Notes: generated by a model not told the origin, from the letters alone. A DNA stretch of 64,000 nucleotides from Undaria pinnatifida (GCA_012845835.1 JABAKD010000018.1:9153759-9217758); one strand, 5' to 3'. Counted from the stretch's first letter, positions 31,009 through 43,179 are shown. Numbers and translations: made by a program.

Positions 31009-33995
31009 GGGGTGCGACCGACGGACATTTTGGACGAAAGCGCCGTGTCTGACGCTTGTGTGCGTGCGGCCGAACGCAGTGGCCGCTGCCCGTTTTCTGG
31101 CGACGTGTCGTCATTTACCATATTTTTGAATGTAGATGGTTGATGCGCTTGATAGGTTGGTTGGTTGGCTGATTAGTTGGTTGGTTGGTTGGTTGGTCGG
31201 ACGCTTGTTTGGTAGGTAAGGTTGGTTGATTGGTTGATTGGCTGGTTGATTGTTTGACTGTTTGATTGGCCTGTTGGAGGCGTTACGATTATATACGAGT
31301 ATCACACATACATGATCCCAATAATGATGGTACTTGTATCTTGTTCTGAGCTCGGGACACAGCGTACTCGTAGAAGGACAGCACCGAACGGATATTTTTG
31401 TGCTTGCGGATACATTTCCGTCGAGACACGTTTCTGTTTTCAGGTACCGATGATCTCGAGGGTGCGCGGGGATCTGAATACCATACACCACACCACACCT
31501 CTCCACAAAAAACTTCGGAAAAAAATCAACATTTTCCTTTGGTCGTCATTTTGTTTGCAGAGTGCCGAAGAGGCGCGAAAATGAGTTATTTCCAGTATCA
31601 CATACATACTGCCTGGTAGGTTTTCATTTTTTTTATTTTTTATCTTCAGGCGGATGGGGGAAAAAAAAACTTAAACTCACCACACTTCCACGTATTTTCA
31701 TACACGTCGTGTGTGAGGTAGTGTTCTTGTTTGCTGCTTTGTTGGGTGCTGTGTGGTCGTCTAGGAAATGGGCATGCATATATAATGCATGCATACCTGA
31801 TACGTACCCACAAGTCAGCACAGCAATCTTCCTGTTTTTCGGCCCCATCAGGCATTCCTCGCAATACGTATTATCGCGTAATTGTCTGGAGGATACGCGG
31901 TGTGTTTTCGCTATCTTCCCCACGGTGATGTACAGGACACACATCTATTTACACAAAAGAAGGTTGGCATGGCACGTGCCTCGTGTAATGCAGCATTTAC
32001 GTCGCCACCCAGTGGCAGACGAGACACACAAAGGAACGGTTGCGGTTGTTCGACTTCGGTCGCTCCGGCAAGCGCCGGTGCTGCTGTAATGCTAAGCAGA
32101 CCTACGCAAGCTGCGGGCAAAGGACGCTGTTGCAGCTCTCGGCAGGAAGCATAACATTCACCTCTCTGCTCTTTCGGCACGGAATTGTAAGGGACATTCA
32201 CCTGTCAGTATTCTTGTCAAACGGTCCTTCACATCTTCCGGATCTAACGATACTAGGTACCAGGTAGCTCTGGGAAGACACAGGGCGCCAAAGCTTCGGA
32301 CACTGACAACGGTGTCGAGGCTACAATAAACAACAGTAGGGACGCAAAAGTAGAGGAAATACCCAAGGTGTCCCCCCAAAAGTTGAAACCCACGCCTCAA
32401 GCCGCTCCAGGACTCTGTCTGGTCCACCTTCGGACGAGCTCATAAGATCCTTTGTACGGTAGCACTCTGCTGCTGTAGTCGCCCGCAACAGCTACGGCCT
32501 CTAGGTTGCCGCACGAGCTGCGCCGCACAGCAACAAATATGTGTTTCTACAGAAGCATGGAAGGCCTTGTATCAAGCAGGAGGGGATGGCTCTCTACCGT
32601 CCCTTTGTTCAAGTTTAGATACATATTGTTTGGGCGTAGATGGAGGGGACGGTCCCAGGTACCCCCCTTCCCTGTCTGTAACTTGTTTTCAATACATTCG
32701 TTGTTGCGTTGCATTGCTGATGCTGCTGTACGATACCTATGATGTTGAAGGACAAGGTGAAAACATCTAAAACCAGTTCGAGTCCGTTACGAGCATATAC
32801 CGATGCTCTTGGCGCCCATCATGGTCATCTACGGACATGGTTTTCTTGCGCTATCAAAACATTGATTACACTTCACTTGCTGTTGTGTTACGTTGTGGCG
32901 TTGTCGCGTACTCAGTGTAATACCAGTTCGAGTAGAGTTTGCCTTTCACGTTGAAGGCCTGTAAGAAAACAGCCGAAACCAATACAAGGCACTCGCTGCC
33001 GTCGCTTCATGATGTCGCGGCATGAGAGAGAGGCCCGAACGATAAACACCAAACAACAAACCGGCCCAGCTGCCCTTACTGCCCTAGGTCATGGCACGGT
33101 ACTCACAAGAGGCCTCAAGACAGGCCTCGACAGCACACCCCACAAGGACACCTAAAACATGCGCCATTGGTGGTGTAGCCAGCGAATGCCAGATGGCAAG
33201 GCAAGGAGGGGCTGTCTGAATGACTACTTACCTCCGAACGGAACGAAGGCCGTGACCGATGAAACCATGGCAGTCGCCGCGAGAGCGCATGCTAGTGATC
33301 GAGACATGGTAGCGGGGTGGCTGTCGCTGTTGATGCCCAAGCTATGAGCAACCCGTCATCATGCTTTCAAATCATGACAGGCGAAGAAATCTTACGCAAA
33401 GAATGGAACTCCATTTAGGGGACAGGGGATGCGAGCCTGGACGTTTGGGGTTTGGGGTTTGGGGTTTGGGAGTCTGGGATGCGCCTGTGCTGGTGCTTTG
33501 TGATCAACAATACCGGATACAACTCAACGGCGATGTCCTTCCGGCGAATACAGAGCTAATTAGTTCGGAGAAACGATCCTGTTTCAACAGCAGTGGGCAC
33601 TCCGCAGCGTGACAGCGTCTGTCAACCATTGTCAACGTGACGCAAGGGAGTTCCATAATATATGGATGCATGTTTCAAGGGGACTCGGAAACTCAGCAAC
33701 TCAGCGTGCCAGCGTGCGTGCTCTGGCCTGGCCACAGCTGCACTCTCCTCTCTCGTAGACTCAAGACAACATAGGCTGGGAAATAGGCAGGCGCACCAAC
33801 AGCGGCAGGGGACTCTAGCGCGCGTCACGCTCATCCGCGGTCGCTGCGAGTTCTCCGAGGCAGAAGCAGCAGCAGCAGCTGTCGCCACCGCCGCCTAGCG
33901 CCGCCGTCTACTGCTGCTGCCGCCTAGCGCCGCCGCCTACGAGCGCAGCCCAGCCACAGCTAGAGGCAGCCATACAACCCGGAGCAAGCAACACC
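31009..33995. other. Stretch without confirmed gene
   Basis: Holds a GGTT-type array at 31138-31275, a copy at 31640-31720 of the repeat family described at 48560-48730, and a TTTGGGG tract at 33449-33474. Upstream exons of the minus-strand gene and the promoter and 5' UTR of sideroflexin should lie here. A minus-strand segment near 32200-32250 (DPEDVKDRLTRILT) is protein-like, but its phase does not fit and it is not called. Confidence 0.45.
33449..33474 (+). repeat. TTTGGGG heptamer tract
   Basis: Three to four units of GGTTTGG. The unit resembles the TTTTGGGG telomere class but is short and interstitial. Confidence 0.7.
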
Positions 33996-35834
33996 ATGGG
34001 AGCGGAGCTTAGCAAGTCCCTGGATGAGATCAACAATGCGCGAGCGGTGCCCGCCTTCCGGACCGAAGGCCCTCGGTACGACATGTCCACCTTCATAGGC
34101 AGGACCCTCCACTTCTACAGCGTGAACGACCCACGCACCCTGCTGTACTCGAAGGAGGACACTCGCGGGGCGGAGAGGCTGCTCCTCTTGCATGGGAGGG
34201 GGGAAGCTCCGGCAGGTACAACTGACGCGGATTTGTGGCGCGCTCGGCGAATCCTCGAGTCAGCCCTGCACCCGGATACAGGAGAGGAGATCTTCCCCCT
34301 CTTCCGGTTCTCGGCGTTCGTACCCGTGAACATGGTGGTGGTCACTGCTACCGTAGCTCCGGTGGTAATATCCAGCTTCCCGGCGACAGCTTTCATCCAC
34401 TTCTTCAACCAGACCTATAACGCCGCCATAAACTATGCGAACCGTAACGCCTCCAACCCGGTGCCCACCGCGAGGCTAGCCGAGGGCTATGCTGGCGCCG
34501 TCATCACCTCCCTCTCGATCGGGATGAGCGCTACGGCTCTCACGAAGAAGGTGCTAGCGCGCGGTGGTGGCGGTGCGGCGGCTAGCATTATCCGGTCCAC
34601 GTTGCCCTTTCTGGCTGTCGCCGCGGCAGGGGCTAGCAACGTGTTCCTCATGAGACGGAACGAGCTCACCACGGGGGTTAATGTCTTCGACGACGATGGG
34701 AAGGATCTCGGAAAGAGCGTTGAGGTGGGTGTTCTTGTGGTGGTGGTTGGCGGGGGGGGGGGGGCAGGAGGTGGTGGTGGTGGTGGTGGTAGTGGTGATG
34801 GTGGTGGTAGTGGTGATGGTGCTTGTGTTGTGGTGATTTTGATGATAGTGACAGTGGTGGTGATAGTGATAGTGATGTTGGTGTTGGTGTCGATGCGTCG
34901 TGGTGGGTAGGGTTGGCGTTGGTGCTGGTAGTGTGAGTGTTGGTGTTGGTGTTGGTGATGGTAGGGGTGGTGGCGCGTGATTATTTTATGGTGGTGGTAG
35001 TAATGTTCGCATGATATTCGCATTGATAGTCGTATTGGTGTTGGTGTGTGGCGGCCGGGGGTGGTGGGTGGTGGTGGTGTTCGTGCGTGGTGCTGGTAGC
35101 GGCGCTGGTGTTGGTGTTCGTTGTGTGGTCTGTCGTTATTATTGGGTATTAGGGTGTTGAAAGACGTGTGCGTCAGCACAACTTTTGGTTGATATGCGCA
35201 TGTCCTGCTACCCTTGATGTCCGTGGCATCATATTAATACCTGATAGTCTTGCAGTACGATTCCATGCTCCTTAACCAACACACTTCACCCCCCCCCCCC
35301 CTCGCTTCCCTTCCCTTCCTTCGCACCTGATCTATCCGGTATTTTAGTTCACACGATCCGTAACTGATACCACCCCCTCCTCCCCCGGTCTCCTCCCCGC
35401 CTGCTCGTTTCCATTCTCTCGGAACATCGGAACGAAAATACAACACAATAACACCACCAAAACAACCACGACAACAACACCACCAACACCACCAACACCG
35501 CCACCACCGCCACCACCAAACACAGGCCGGAAAGGTGGGACTGTTGAAGTGCGCGGCGGCGAGAGTCATCTGGAACGTCCCGGTGATGATGTTCCCTCCC
35601 GTCATCATGTCGCGCCTTGAGCGGCTCAAATCCGTCTCTACCAACCCCCGTCTCCGTGTCGCATGCGAGACGGCTGTTGTTACGACGTGTTTGCTCGGGG
35701 CAGTATCGCCTGCGCTAGCGTTCTTCCCACAGAGGGATTCGCTGGCTGTGGGTAGCTTGGAGGATAAGTTTTCGGGGCTGGCGGATAAGGCTGGGCGGCC
35801 GGTAACTAGGGTGTGGTATAACAAAGGATTGTGA
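33996..35834 (+). CDS. Sideroflexin, mitochondrial inner-membrane carrier, two exons
   Basis: Sideroflexins are multi-pass mitochondrial carriers; human SFXN1 imports serine for one-carbon metabolism. Exons are 33996-34724 and 35526-35834, joined in phase 0, giving 345 residues (usual length about 320-330). Family signatures in order are YDMSTFIGRTLHFYSVNDPR, LWRARRILESALHPDTGEEI, a hydrophobic segment starting VPVNM, FFNQTYNAAINYANRN, NVFLMRRNEL and the C-terminal VWYNKGL (VYFNKGL in animal SFXN1). The start is an ATG in CACCATGG context. The 801-bp intron is G/T-rich with GGT arrays. The substrate in this organism is not shown by the sequence. Decayed copies of its last codons follow the stop. 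Confidence 0.97.
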
Positions 35835-35847
35835 CATTGCCATCTCC

Positions 35848-35926
35848 TTTCGAGGATACGTTTTCGGGGTTCGTGGATTAGCTTGGGCGGCCGGCGACTA
35901 AGATGTGGTACAACACGGGGTTGTGA
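35848..35926 (+). pseudogene. Decayed copy of the sideroflexin C-terminal end (copy 2)
   Basis: From TTTCGAGGATACGTTTTCGG to GGGTTGTGA it matches the last 27 or so codons of the real exon (GAGGATAAGTTTTCGGGGCT to GGATTGTGA), ending at the same TGA. One internal stop (GATTAG) is present. It begins only 13 bp after the real stop. Confidence 0.92.
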
Positions 35927-35939
35927 TGTGGCTGCTGCT

Positions 35940-36060
35940 ATTGCTGCTATTGCTGCTGCTGTTGCTATTGCTATTGCTGCTCCTGTTGCTGCTCCTGTTG
36001 CTGCTCCTGTTGCTGCTCCTGTTGCTGCTCCTGTTGCTGCTCCTGTTGCTGCTGCTGCCG
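35940..36060 (+). repeat. GCT triplet and 12-bp GTTGCTGCTCCT array
   Basis: GCTATT and GCT units followed by seven near-perfect copies of GTTGCTGCTCCT, located between two decayed sideroflexin tails. Confidence 0.93.
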
Positions 36061-36090
36061 GTACAGTGTTATGCTAGCATGTGATAGCTG

Positions 36091-36166
36091 TTTCGATGAG
36101 GATGCTTTTTCGGGGCTGGTGGAAAAGCTTGGGCGGACTAGGGCGTGGTATTTTAACGGATTGTGA
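36091..36166 (+). pseudogene. Decayed copy of the sideroflexin C-terminal end (copy 3)
   Basis: TTCGATGAGGATGCTTTTTC, GGGGCTGGTGGAAAAGCTTG, GGCGGACTAGGGCGTGGTAT and GGATTGTGA follow the same exon tail as the real end, ending at the same TGA. GCTGCTGGTGTTGCT repeats follow, as after copy 2, so the tail and GCT block were duplicated as one unit. Confidence 0.9.
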
Positions 36167-36244
36167 TGCTGCTGGTGTTGCTGGTGTTGCTGCTTGTGCT
36201 GCTGCTGCTGCTGCTTGTGTTGCTGGTGTGGCGGTATGATACTA

Positions 36245-37350
36245 TAAAGGTTGTTGCGATGCTACGGTGGAAGCGACAGGTTCTGATATGATAGGTGTTG
36301 CGAAGCTGTTGCGAAGCTGTGAGATTTTAGCTTTTGCACTGCTGTGATATGATAGCTTGTGCGGTGTTATGATAGCAGCGACCGGCTGTGATATGATATA
36401 TTGTCGCGACAATATGATAGAAGCGACCATGATATTGTAGCTGTTGTGATGCTGTGATAGAAACAACCGACTATGACATAATAGCCTTTCCGATACTATA
36501 ATATGCCGGGTAGTAGCTGTTGCAACAGGTTGCGATGCTATGATATGATGGCTGTTGTGACTCTACGCTAGAAGCGGCCGGCGATGACGTGCTATTAATT
36601 GTCGTTGCCGCTGGGTGCGATGCTTTGATAAAAGCAACCGCCTGCGCCATTATAATAGCTGTTGCGATGCTAGTGCGTTGCTGGGGCGGGGCTGGGTGTT
36701 GGCGGTGCCTCTGCCTGCTACTGTAGCAGCGCTTTGCCTGCGCGATGCTGGCGCGGTGCTGGTGGGATGGGCCGCTGTGCTACGTGGATTGCTGCTGGTT
36801 TGTTGCTGGAGGGGTGTCGCTGTGTTGCGTGGTGCGGTGCTGCTGCCATGCTGATGCGATTCTGCTGCGGTAGGCGATGTTGTTGACGGTGTTTGCTGTT
36901 GAGAACAGCGGTCCGTTGACAGTGTGCTGCTGATGGGATGCTTGCGCGATGTTGCCCCCGCTACTGGTGCTTTTGCTGCGATAGGCAGTGCCGACGGTGG
37001 TGCCGGTGTTGATGGCCGTGGCGGTGGCTGTTTGATGCTGGTTCGGTGCTGGTGGAGTGGCCCGCTTTGCTGCGTGGTTTGATGCTGGTTTGATGCGGGT
37101 TTGATGCCAAGGCGATGCCGCGGTGCTGCATGGTGGTGGAATGGGCCGCTTTGCTGTGGCGTTTGATACTGGAGGGATGCCGCTGTGCTGCGTTGTGAGG
37201 TGCTGCTGCGATGTTGCTGTGGTAGTATTGACGGTGTTAACTAGCAGCGCACGGTTTGATCGGTACGCTGCCGCTGATATGCTGACGCGATGCGGTTGCG
37301 CGGGGCGGTGGTGGAGGCGGAGGTATAGCCGACGCCGGGAATGGCGGTGT
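36245..37350 (+). repeat. Degenerate TGTTGCGATGCT minisatellite and larger duplicate
   Basis: To about 36680, units of roughly 70-80 bp contain TGTTGCGATGCT, GATAGAAGCGACCG and TATGATATGATAGC. From there GCTG-rich sequence contains a larger duplication: 36752-36900 resembles 37125-37245 (GGTGG(G/A)ATGGGCCGCT... through TTGACGGTGTT). No coding function is seen. Confidence 0.75.
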
Positions 37351-37616
37351 TGGTGGCAATGTCCTTGGTCATAGGGCGGTGGGCGACCGATTTTAGGTGC
37401 CGGGTTTGGTTTGGTTTGGATGGTCTCGCACGAATGTCCTACGCGCTTCTCTTTGGCCGGTTGGAGGCGAAGGACTCGGTGGAGATGAACCTCTGTTTTA
37501 GTTTTTTGTTGTTAGTTTTTGCTTTTTTGTTGTCTTGTAAGAACACGCCTTACTTCGTTTTTGAGAGTTTTCTTTTTGTGGTTGCTGCTGTGGCAAGCGA
37601 GAGGGTGCTCTAATGG

Positions 37617-40590
37617 GTTGGTATTTCCCCGGTGCGGCGTGATTATATCCCCCACTGGTTACGCTTCCGGTTATTTTCCGCAAAGCGTGTGGTTGCAGGT
37701 CTATGGAGTTGCCCTGTATACCAGTAACGCCTGCTGTAGTTCATGCGTTGGACGCGCTGATTTGGTATTCCCCCGGTGCGGCTTGATTTGTGTCCTCCTC
37801 ATTCACGCCTCCGGTTCTTTACCGCAAGGCGTATGGTAGCCCTATCGAGTTGCGCTGTATACCCGTAACGTCTGCTGCGTTTATTTGTAGCGCTGGTTGA
37901 TTTCCCGCGATTTGGCTTGGCTTTATCCTCATCGGTCACGGTCTTTGCCGCAAGGCGTGAGGTAGATTACGGGAATACGGGGCGGTATACTAGCCCTGTC
38001 GATTTGCCTCGTATACCCGAACGCCTATTGCATGCGTTTGTGTCGCTGATTGGTTGGTATTTCCCCCGCGCGGCTTGATTTGTGCTCTCTTTATTCACGC
38101 CTCGGTTTCCTTTCCGCAAAGCGCGTGGTTGCCTTATGGAGTTACCCTGTATACCGGTGGTGCGTATTTCATGCGTGTAACGCGTTGATTGGTTGGTATT
38201 TCCCCGGTTCGGTGGCTTGATTCGTGTCCTTCTTTCACGCCTCCGGTTATTTTCCGCAAGGCGTGTGGTGGAACACGGGGTAGAATAGCGGCCCTGTTGG
38301 GTTGCCCCGTATAGCCGTGTAACGCGTATTGCATGCGTTTGGCGTGCTGATTGGTTGGTGCCCCCCCCGGTGCGGCTCGACTTCGGTCCCCCATCGGACA
38401 CGCTTCCCGTTATTTTCCGCAAGGCGTCAAGTGGGACGCGGCAACAGTATAATAGCCCTCTCGAGAGTTGTCCCATTCACCCGTATCGCCTATTGCATGC
38501 GTTTGTGACGCGCTGGTTGGTTGGTATTCCGCGGGTGCCACTTGATTTTCGTCCTCATTGGACACCCCTCCGGTTCTTTGCTTTAAGGCGCATGGTGGAA
38601 CACGGGGCGGGTATAATTTCCCTGTCGCCCAATATAAAACGCCTACGAGGTATTGTATGTGCATTTGTCCCACTGAATGGTATTCCCCCCGCGCGGCCTG
38701 ATCTACATCCTTTAGTGATGACGCCTCCGGTTATTTTCCGCAAGTCGTTTGGTTGTCCTATCGAGTTGCCTCGTATACCGGAAGCGCCTGCTGCATGCGG
38801 GTAGCGTGTTGATATTGTTGGTATTCCCCCTTTTGCGGCTTGATTTTTTTTCGTCATCGGTAACGCCTCCGGTTATTTTCCGCAAGGCGTATGTATGGTG
38901 GAACACGGGGCAGTACAATACCCCTGTTGAGTTGCCCGGCATGTTGCGTGCGTGTAACGCGCTGATTGGCTGGAGTTGCCCCGGTGCGGCTTGATTTATG
39001 TCCTCGTTGGACACGCCTCCGGTTCTTTTCCGCAAGGCGTTTAGTGGAACACTGTTCAGTTCCCCTGTTGAGTTGCCCCTATTCCTGTGACGTGTATTGC
39101 ATGCATTCATCGTTCTGATTGGTTGGTGTTCACGCGATGCGGCGTGATTTGAATCGTCATGAGTCACGCCTCCGGTGGTCATTTTCCGCAAGGCGTGTGG
39201 TAGCTCTATCGAGTTGCCCGGTAATGCCCGTAAACGTCTGTTGCATGCGCGTAACGTGTTTATTGAATGATATTCCCGCGATGCGGCTTGATTTTTATAC
39301 TCATCTGCCACGCCTCCGATCCTTTTCCGCAAGGCGTCAAGTGGAACACGGGGCAGTACAGTAGCCCTGTCGAGTTGCCCCATTTTCCCGAAACGCGTAT
39401 TTTTTTATGGGGGTAGCGTGCTGATTGGTTTGAAAACCCCCCCGGTGCCGCTTGATTTTCTCATCGGTCACGCCTCCGGTTGTCTTCCGCGAGGCATAAG
39501 ATTGGAACACGGGGGGATGGTAGGGCAGCCCTGTTGAATTGCCCCATGTACCCGTTTAACGCGTGTTGCATGCGTTTGTTGCGCTGATTAATTGGTGTTC
39601 CCCGATGCTGCTTGGTTTATGTCCTCGCCAGTCACACGCCTCTGGTTCTTTTCCGCAAGGCGTGTGGTAGCCCTCTCGAGTTGCCCCGTATATTGGACTG
39701 ATTCTACGATAACGATAACCCCCCAAAGAACCATTTTTTTTTTTTTCAACAAACGTTTCGTGGCTGCTCGACACCAGGAAGGATGCTAAGAAAAAAAACA
39801 CCTTAATTTATTTTCTTGTTTGCAGAGGAAGGACTGTCGAACGATGACGTCGGGGTGGCAAGGGGCAGTGTATTTCAGGATGTATATAACAAGGCCTGTT
39901 GGAGCTGGTTTCAAAACCGGCTAGTTATTTAAAGAAACGATATAGGGGGGCTGCCGTGGAACGACTCGTTCGTAACGCCTCTTGCATGCGTTTACCATGC
40001 TTACTGGTTGGTATTCCCTGGGTGCCGCTTTATTTATGCCCCCATCGGTCCCAGCTCCGGTCATTTCCCGCAAGGCATATGTGATAGATCAATCGACACA
40101 GATAAAAGGTAGCCATGTCGAGTGGCCCCATGTACTCGAAACGCCTACGGATTGTGTGCGTGTGACGTGCTGAGAGGTTGGAGTTCCCCCGGTGCGGCTT
40201 GATTTAATTCCTCATCGGTCACGCCCGTTTTTTGTTTGCGCAAGGCCTAAGGTATGACAGCCCTTCCGAGTGTCCCCGGACCCCGGTATCGCCTCTGCCA
40301 TGCATGTAACGCGCCGACTAGATGGCATTCCCCCGGTTTGGCTCGATTGATGTTCTTGTCTGGTACGCCTCCGGTTATTTTCCGCAAGGTGCGTGGTAGA
40401 ACACTGTTCAGTATTCATGTTGAGTGAATTGCCCCTGTATTCCTGTAACGCCTTTGGCATACATGTAAAAAACGCGATGATTGGTCAGGTATTATTCCCC
40501 CGATCGATGCGGCTTGATATCTGCCGCCATCAGTTGCGGCTCCGTTTTTCTCGCAGAGGCGTGTTGCGGGACACTCAGCTTCAATGTCTA
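37617..40590 (+). repeat. Satellite array, about 18 units of about 152 bp
   Basis: The anchor TCCGCAAGGCG and its variants occur near 37676, 37820, 37945, 38112, 38255, 38416, 38577, 38735, 38879, 39028, 39186, 39327, 39487, 39650, 40067, 40233, 40379 and 40550. Spacing is 125-171 bp. Each unit also has CGAGTTGCCCCGTATACCCG, TTGCATGCGT and a CTGATTGGTTGGTATTCCCC then GGTGCGGCTTGAT block. Two unit types exist: a short one (GTGTGGTAGCCCTATCGAG) and one with an added GGAACACGGGGCAGTA segment. The array is interrupted at about 39690-39955 by unrelated sequence with a T-tract. It lies downstream of sideroflexin. Confidence 0.95.
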
Positions 40591-40614
40591 AACTTTTTTT
40601 TTTTTTTTTTTTTT

Positions 40615-40690
40615 TAATCCTCCGGCGGATGTGGAATAATAAAGCTTTAGCTCACCACACTTCCAATCCACTTGCTTGGCTACATAGTTC
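40615..40690 (-). repeat. Copy of a dispersed repeat family (CTCACCACACTTCCA)
   Basis: CCTCCGGCGGATG, AAAGCTTTAGCTCACCACACTTCC match the ends of the copies at 31.65, 48.7 and 50.7 kb. It follows a T tract at 40590-40616. Confidence 0.65.
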
Positions 40691-41035
40691 GCGACGCCTT
40701 GTTTTGGTCAGTCTAACTCTTAAGTGGGCCAAGGTGTTTATTTGCGGCAGGGTGTGTGCTTAACTGATTTCAACCTAAAAACTGGTTTTGTTAGGGAGGA
40801 GAGGGGATGTGGGAAGGAAGATAAATAGGGGGGGTGGGGGCGCAAATATATGAGGGGGGGGGGGAGGGGGGGGGGAAGACGAGACGAGGCTTAGAGGAGA
40901 GGTGAGAGGGGGGGGGGAGAGAAAACATATATATATATATACATGCATGCGTATTACAATATGAGCACGCGAGATTGACTAAAATGTTTTTGCTGACAGA
41001 CTCCAGTGTAACCACCGGAGATTTAATTCGCGCTG

Positions 41036-41290
41036 TAATGCAGCGTCAACGATACGCGGTGGCGTACCGTTTCCCACTCTACTGTTCAATTCAGGGAGAC
41101 CTCCCTGGTAAACTGTGGAAATCACTGTATTGCAGCGCCAACAATAAGCGTTGGCGTGCTGTTCCCCAGTGTACTGCTTAAGCAGACAGTAAGAAAACCT
41201 CACTCAGTTGACTGGGGGAAAAAATGCCCTATATAGTGCAACGCTAACGATATGGGTTGACGTGCTGCAGCCGTATGTACTGTGCTTAAT
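41036..41290 (+). repeat. Three degenerate units of about 100 bp
   Basis: GTAATGCAGCGTCAACGATA, GTATTGCAGCGCCAACAATA and TAGTGCAACGCTAACGATA start the units. Each continues with a GTTG(G/A)CGT.CTG-type word and a TGTACTG-type word. Confidence 0.7.
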
Positions 41291-41435
41291 TTTGTGCGTC
41301 AACTCTTTGATTGCGGTGCGTTTACGTGTTTTTATGGCGGCTGTTTCTTCATCGTTTTCTCCGATTGGCACTCACGCACGCTGCACCTTGTTGGGTGGCA
41401 AAACACAATAATACCAACTTAGTATGGACAGTGGT

Positions 41436-41765
41436 GTAACATGAAGTTATTGACATCGGAGCCGGCTACCACAAGTATGGACGATATGCGTAGCAAAGTT
41501 TGCAAGTGAGCGAAAACAAATACCGATTCAGCTGATGATGCCGATGCATGACGATTTTTGCGGTAGCGTATCGTATACCCGATCGACCGAGCGACGGCGC
41601 GAGCGAACGGATGCTCGTACGAAGAGGTTATCAACATGAGCGATGCGTATGGCATGCAAAAGTTGCACGTGAGAGAGGGGGGGGGGGAGTACCGATTGAT
41701 CTCACGGCGACGTATATGAGTACTGCTTGTATACCCAATTGACCGAGCGACGCTAGTCAAGGAAT
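41436..41765 (+). repeat. Direct duplication of about 185 bp
   Basis: Both halves share a GTTAT(T/C)(G/A)ACAT start, GTATGG/GCGTA words, GCAA(A)GT(T)TGCA(A/C)GTGAG, ACCGATT, and end with GTATACCC(G/A)AT(C/T)GACCGAGCGACG. Confidence 0.7.
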
Positions 41766-42854
41766 CGACGGTGTGGGAAAATGGTATCGAGATATATGAC
41801 ATTTATTCGCCCAGCATGGCCTCCCTCCCCCGCCAGCTCTAGAATCACCACCCGTACGCTAACGACAGCTTTGTCAAGACTACGAAAAGAAGTACATGGC
41901 ACTCAAAACACCAAAATAATCATCGCAACAACGGCGTGTACACAACACATACATTTGTACGGCATCGTCTACACAACGCATACATTTGTATTGTATGGTC
42001 TATTGCACACAAAATATAATCGTCGTGGCGTGCTGTTCTTCTATGTATCGCTCGCACCTGGACCAGCCACCTATTAATACACACATGCTGCCGGTGCGTT
42101 TGGACAACCACGACAAGCAGTAGAAGAGATATAGCATTAACAGCATGGTGTACTAACTACATGATGACCATCGGATTCAACTAAATGAAGGTGTCGCCCG
42201 CCACCCGTCACACCAAGCAAAAATCGAGAAAAGGAAGAAAAATTGCCGGCTGTTCGCGGCTAAAGGCACACCGCCCGCAACGTATAGCGCTGGATCATTA
42301 TCTGCTGCTGACGCCCCCCCGCCCCCCCCCTCCCGTCTCCCCCCCCAAAACGAGCGCCATCAACATTCCCATTCGCTCATACACCCTTCCTCCCTTGCTG
42401 GCCACAACAGTTTCATAGGACGAGAAAGCGGTGCCAAATCAAAAATCTCGTGCACAACTTGCTGGAAAACAAAAAACGTGCCATGCCACATATTTTTCGG
42501 TCGTTGCTTTCGGAAACGCGCAGGCTAGCCAACCATCCCACCTCTCCTCCCGATCGAAGAAGCGCTGCCTCTGCTAGTCGTAGTTGTACTTGCTGCTGCT
42601 GCTGCTGGCGGTAGTGGAAATTGCTGCCGCTAGTAGTGGTTGTTGCACGCGCCCCCGACTTCATGCTCAGGGCTCAAGACAGGCAGCACCTAGACGATGA
42701 GCCTAACACAGGTCAGTGGCAAGCGCGGCACTGAACGTCGGGCTTAGCGAGAAAAACAAGGCCAGGCTCGAAACGAAACAAAACCAACAAGCCATCAGAC
42801 GCCCCCTCCTCCACTCTCCCTAAAAAAAAAAAAGGCCACCCGACCCGGTCGGTT

Positions 42855-42965
42855 TACGCGCCCCTCAAGTAACGCAAACAAACGAAATAAAAAGGAATTC
42901 ACAGCCACGGCGCCCTCGTCAAGTAACGCAAACAAACGAAACAGAAAAGGGTTTTACAGCCAAGC
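42855..42965 (+). repeat. Tandem duplication of about 55 bp
   Basis: Two units with CAAGTAACGCAAACAAACGA followed by AATAAAAAGG or ACAGAAAAGG and ACAGCCA. Confidence 0.85.
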
Positions 42966-43179
42966 AGGCGACAAGCTCCTGCTGTTCACTCCCCGCTAGA
43001 GAAGCTACACCACTAACACCACCATGAGTGCTAAAAACTCTAGTTTACATTCGTTCCTTGTCTACTCCTGGCTCCACTCCCAGAGTCCACGCCAAAAAAA
43101 AATCGGGGTCCTATAAAAATCGTTGCCCTTCCCATTCGACCGCTTCGACGCCCCGGACCCCATCGACACGTAGCGCAAG

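Noticed and set aside
34487-35179. 230-codon minus-strand frame rich in H and P
   Set aside because: It is antisense to the sideroflexin exon and its GGT-rich intron, and is low complexity.
37617-40590. A CRISPR array
   Set aside because: Whole units of about 152 bp are repeated, with no short repeat and unique spacer pattern, and the genome is eukaryotic.
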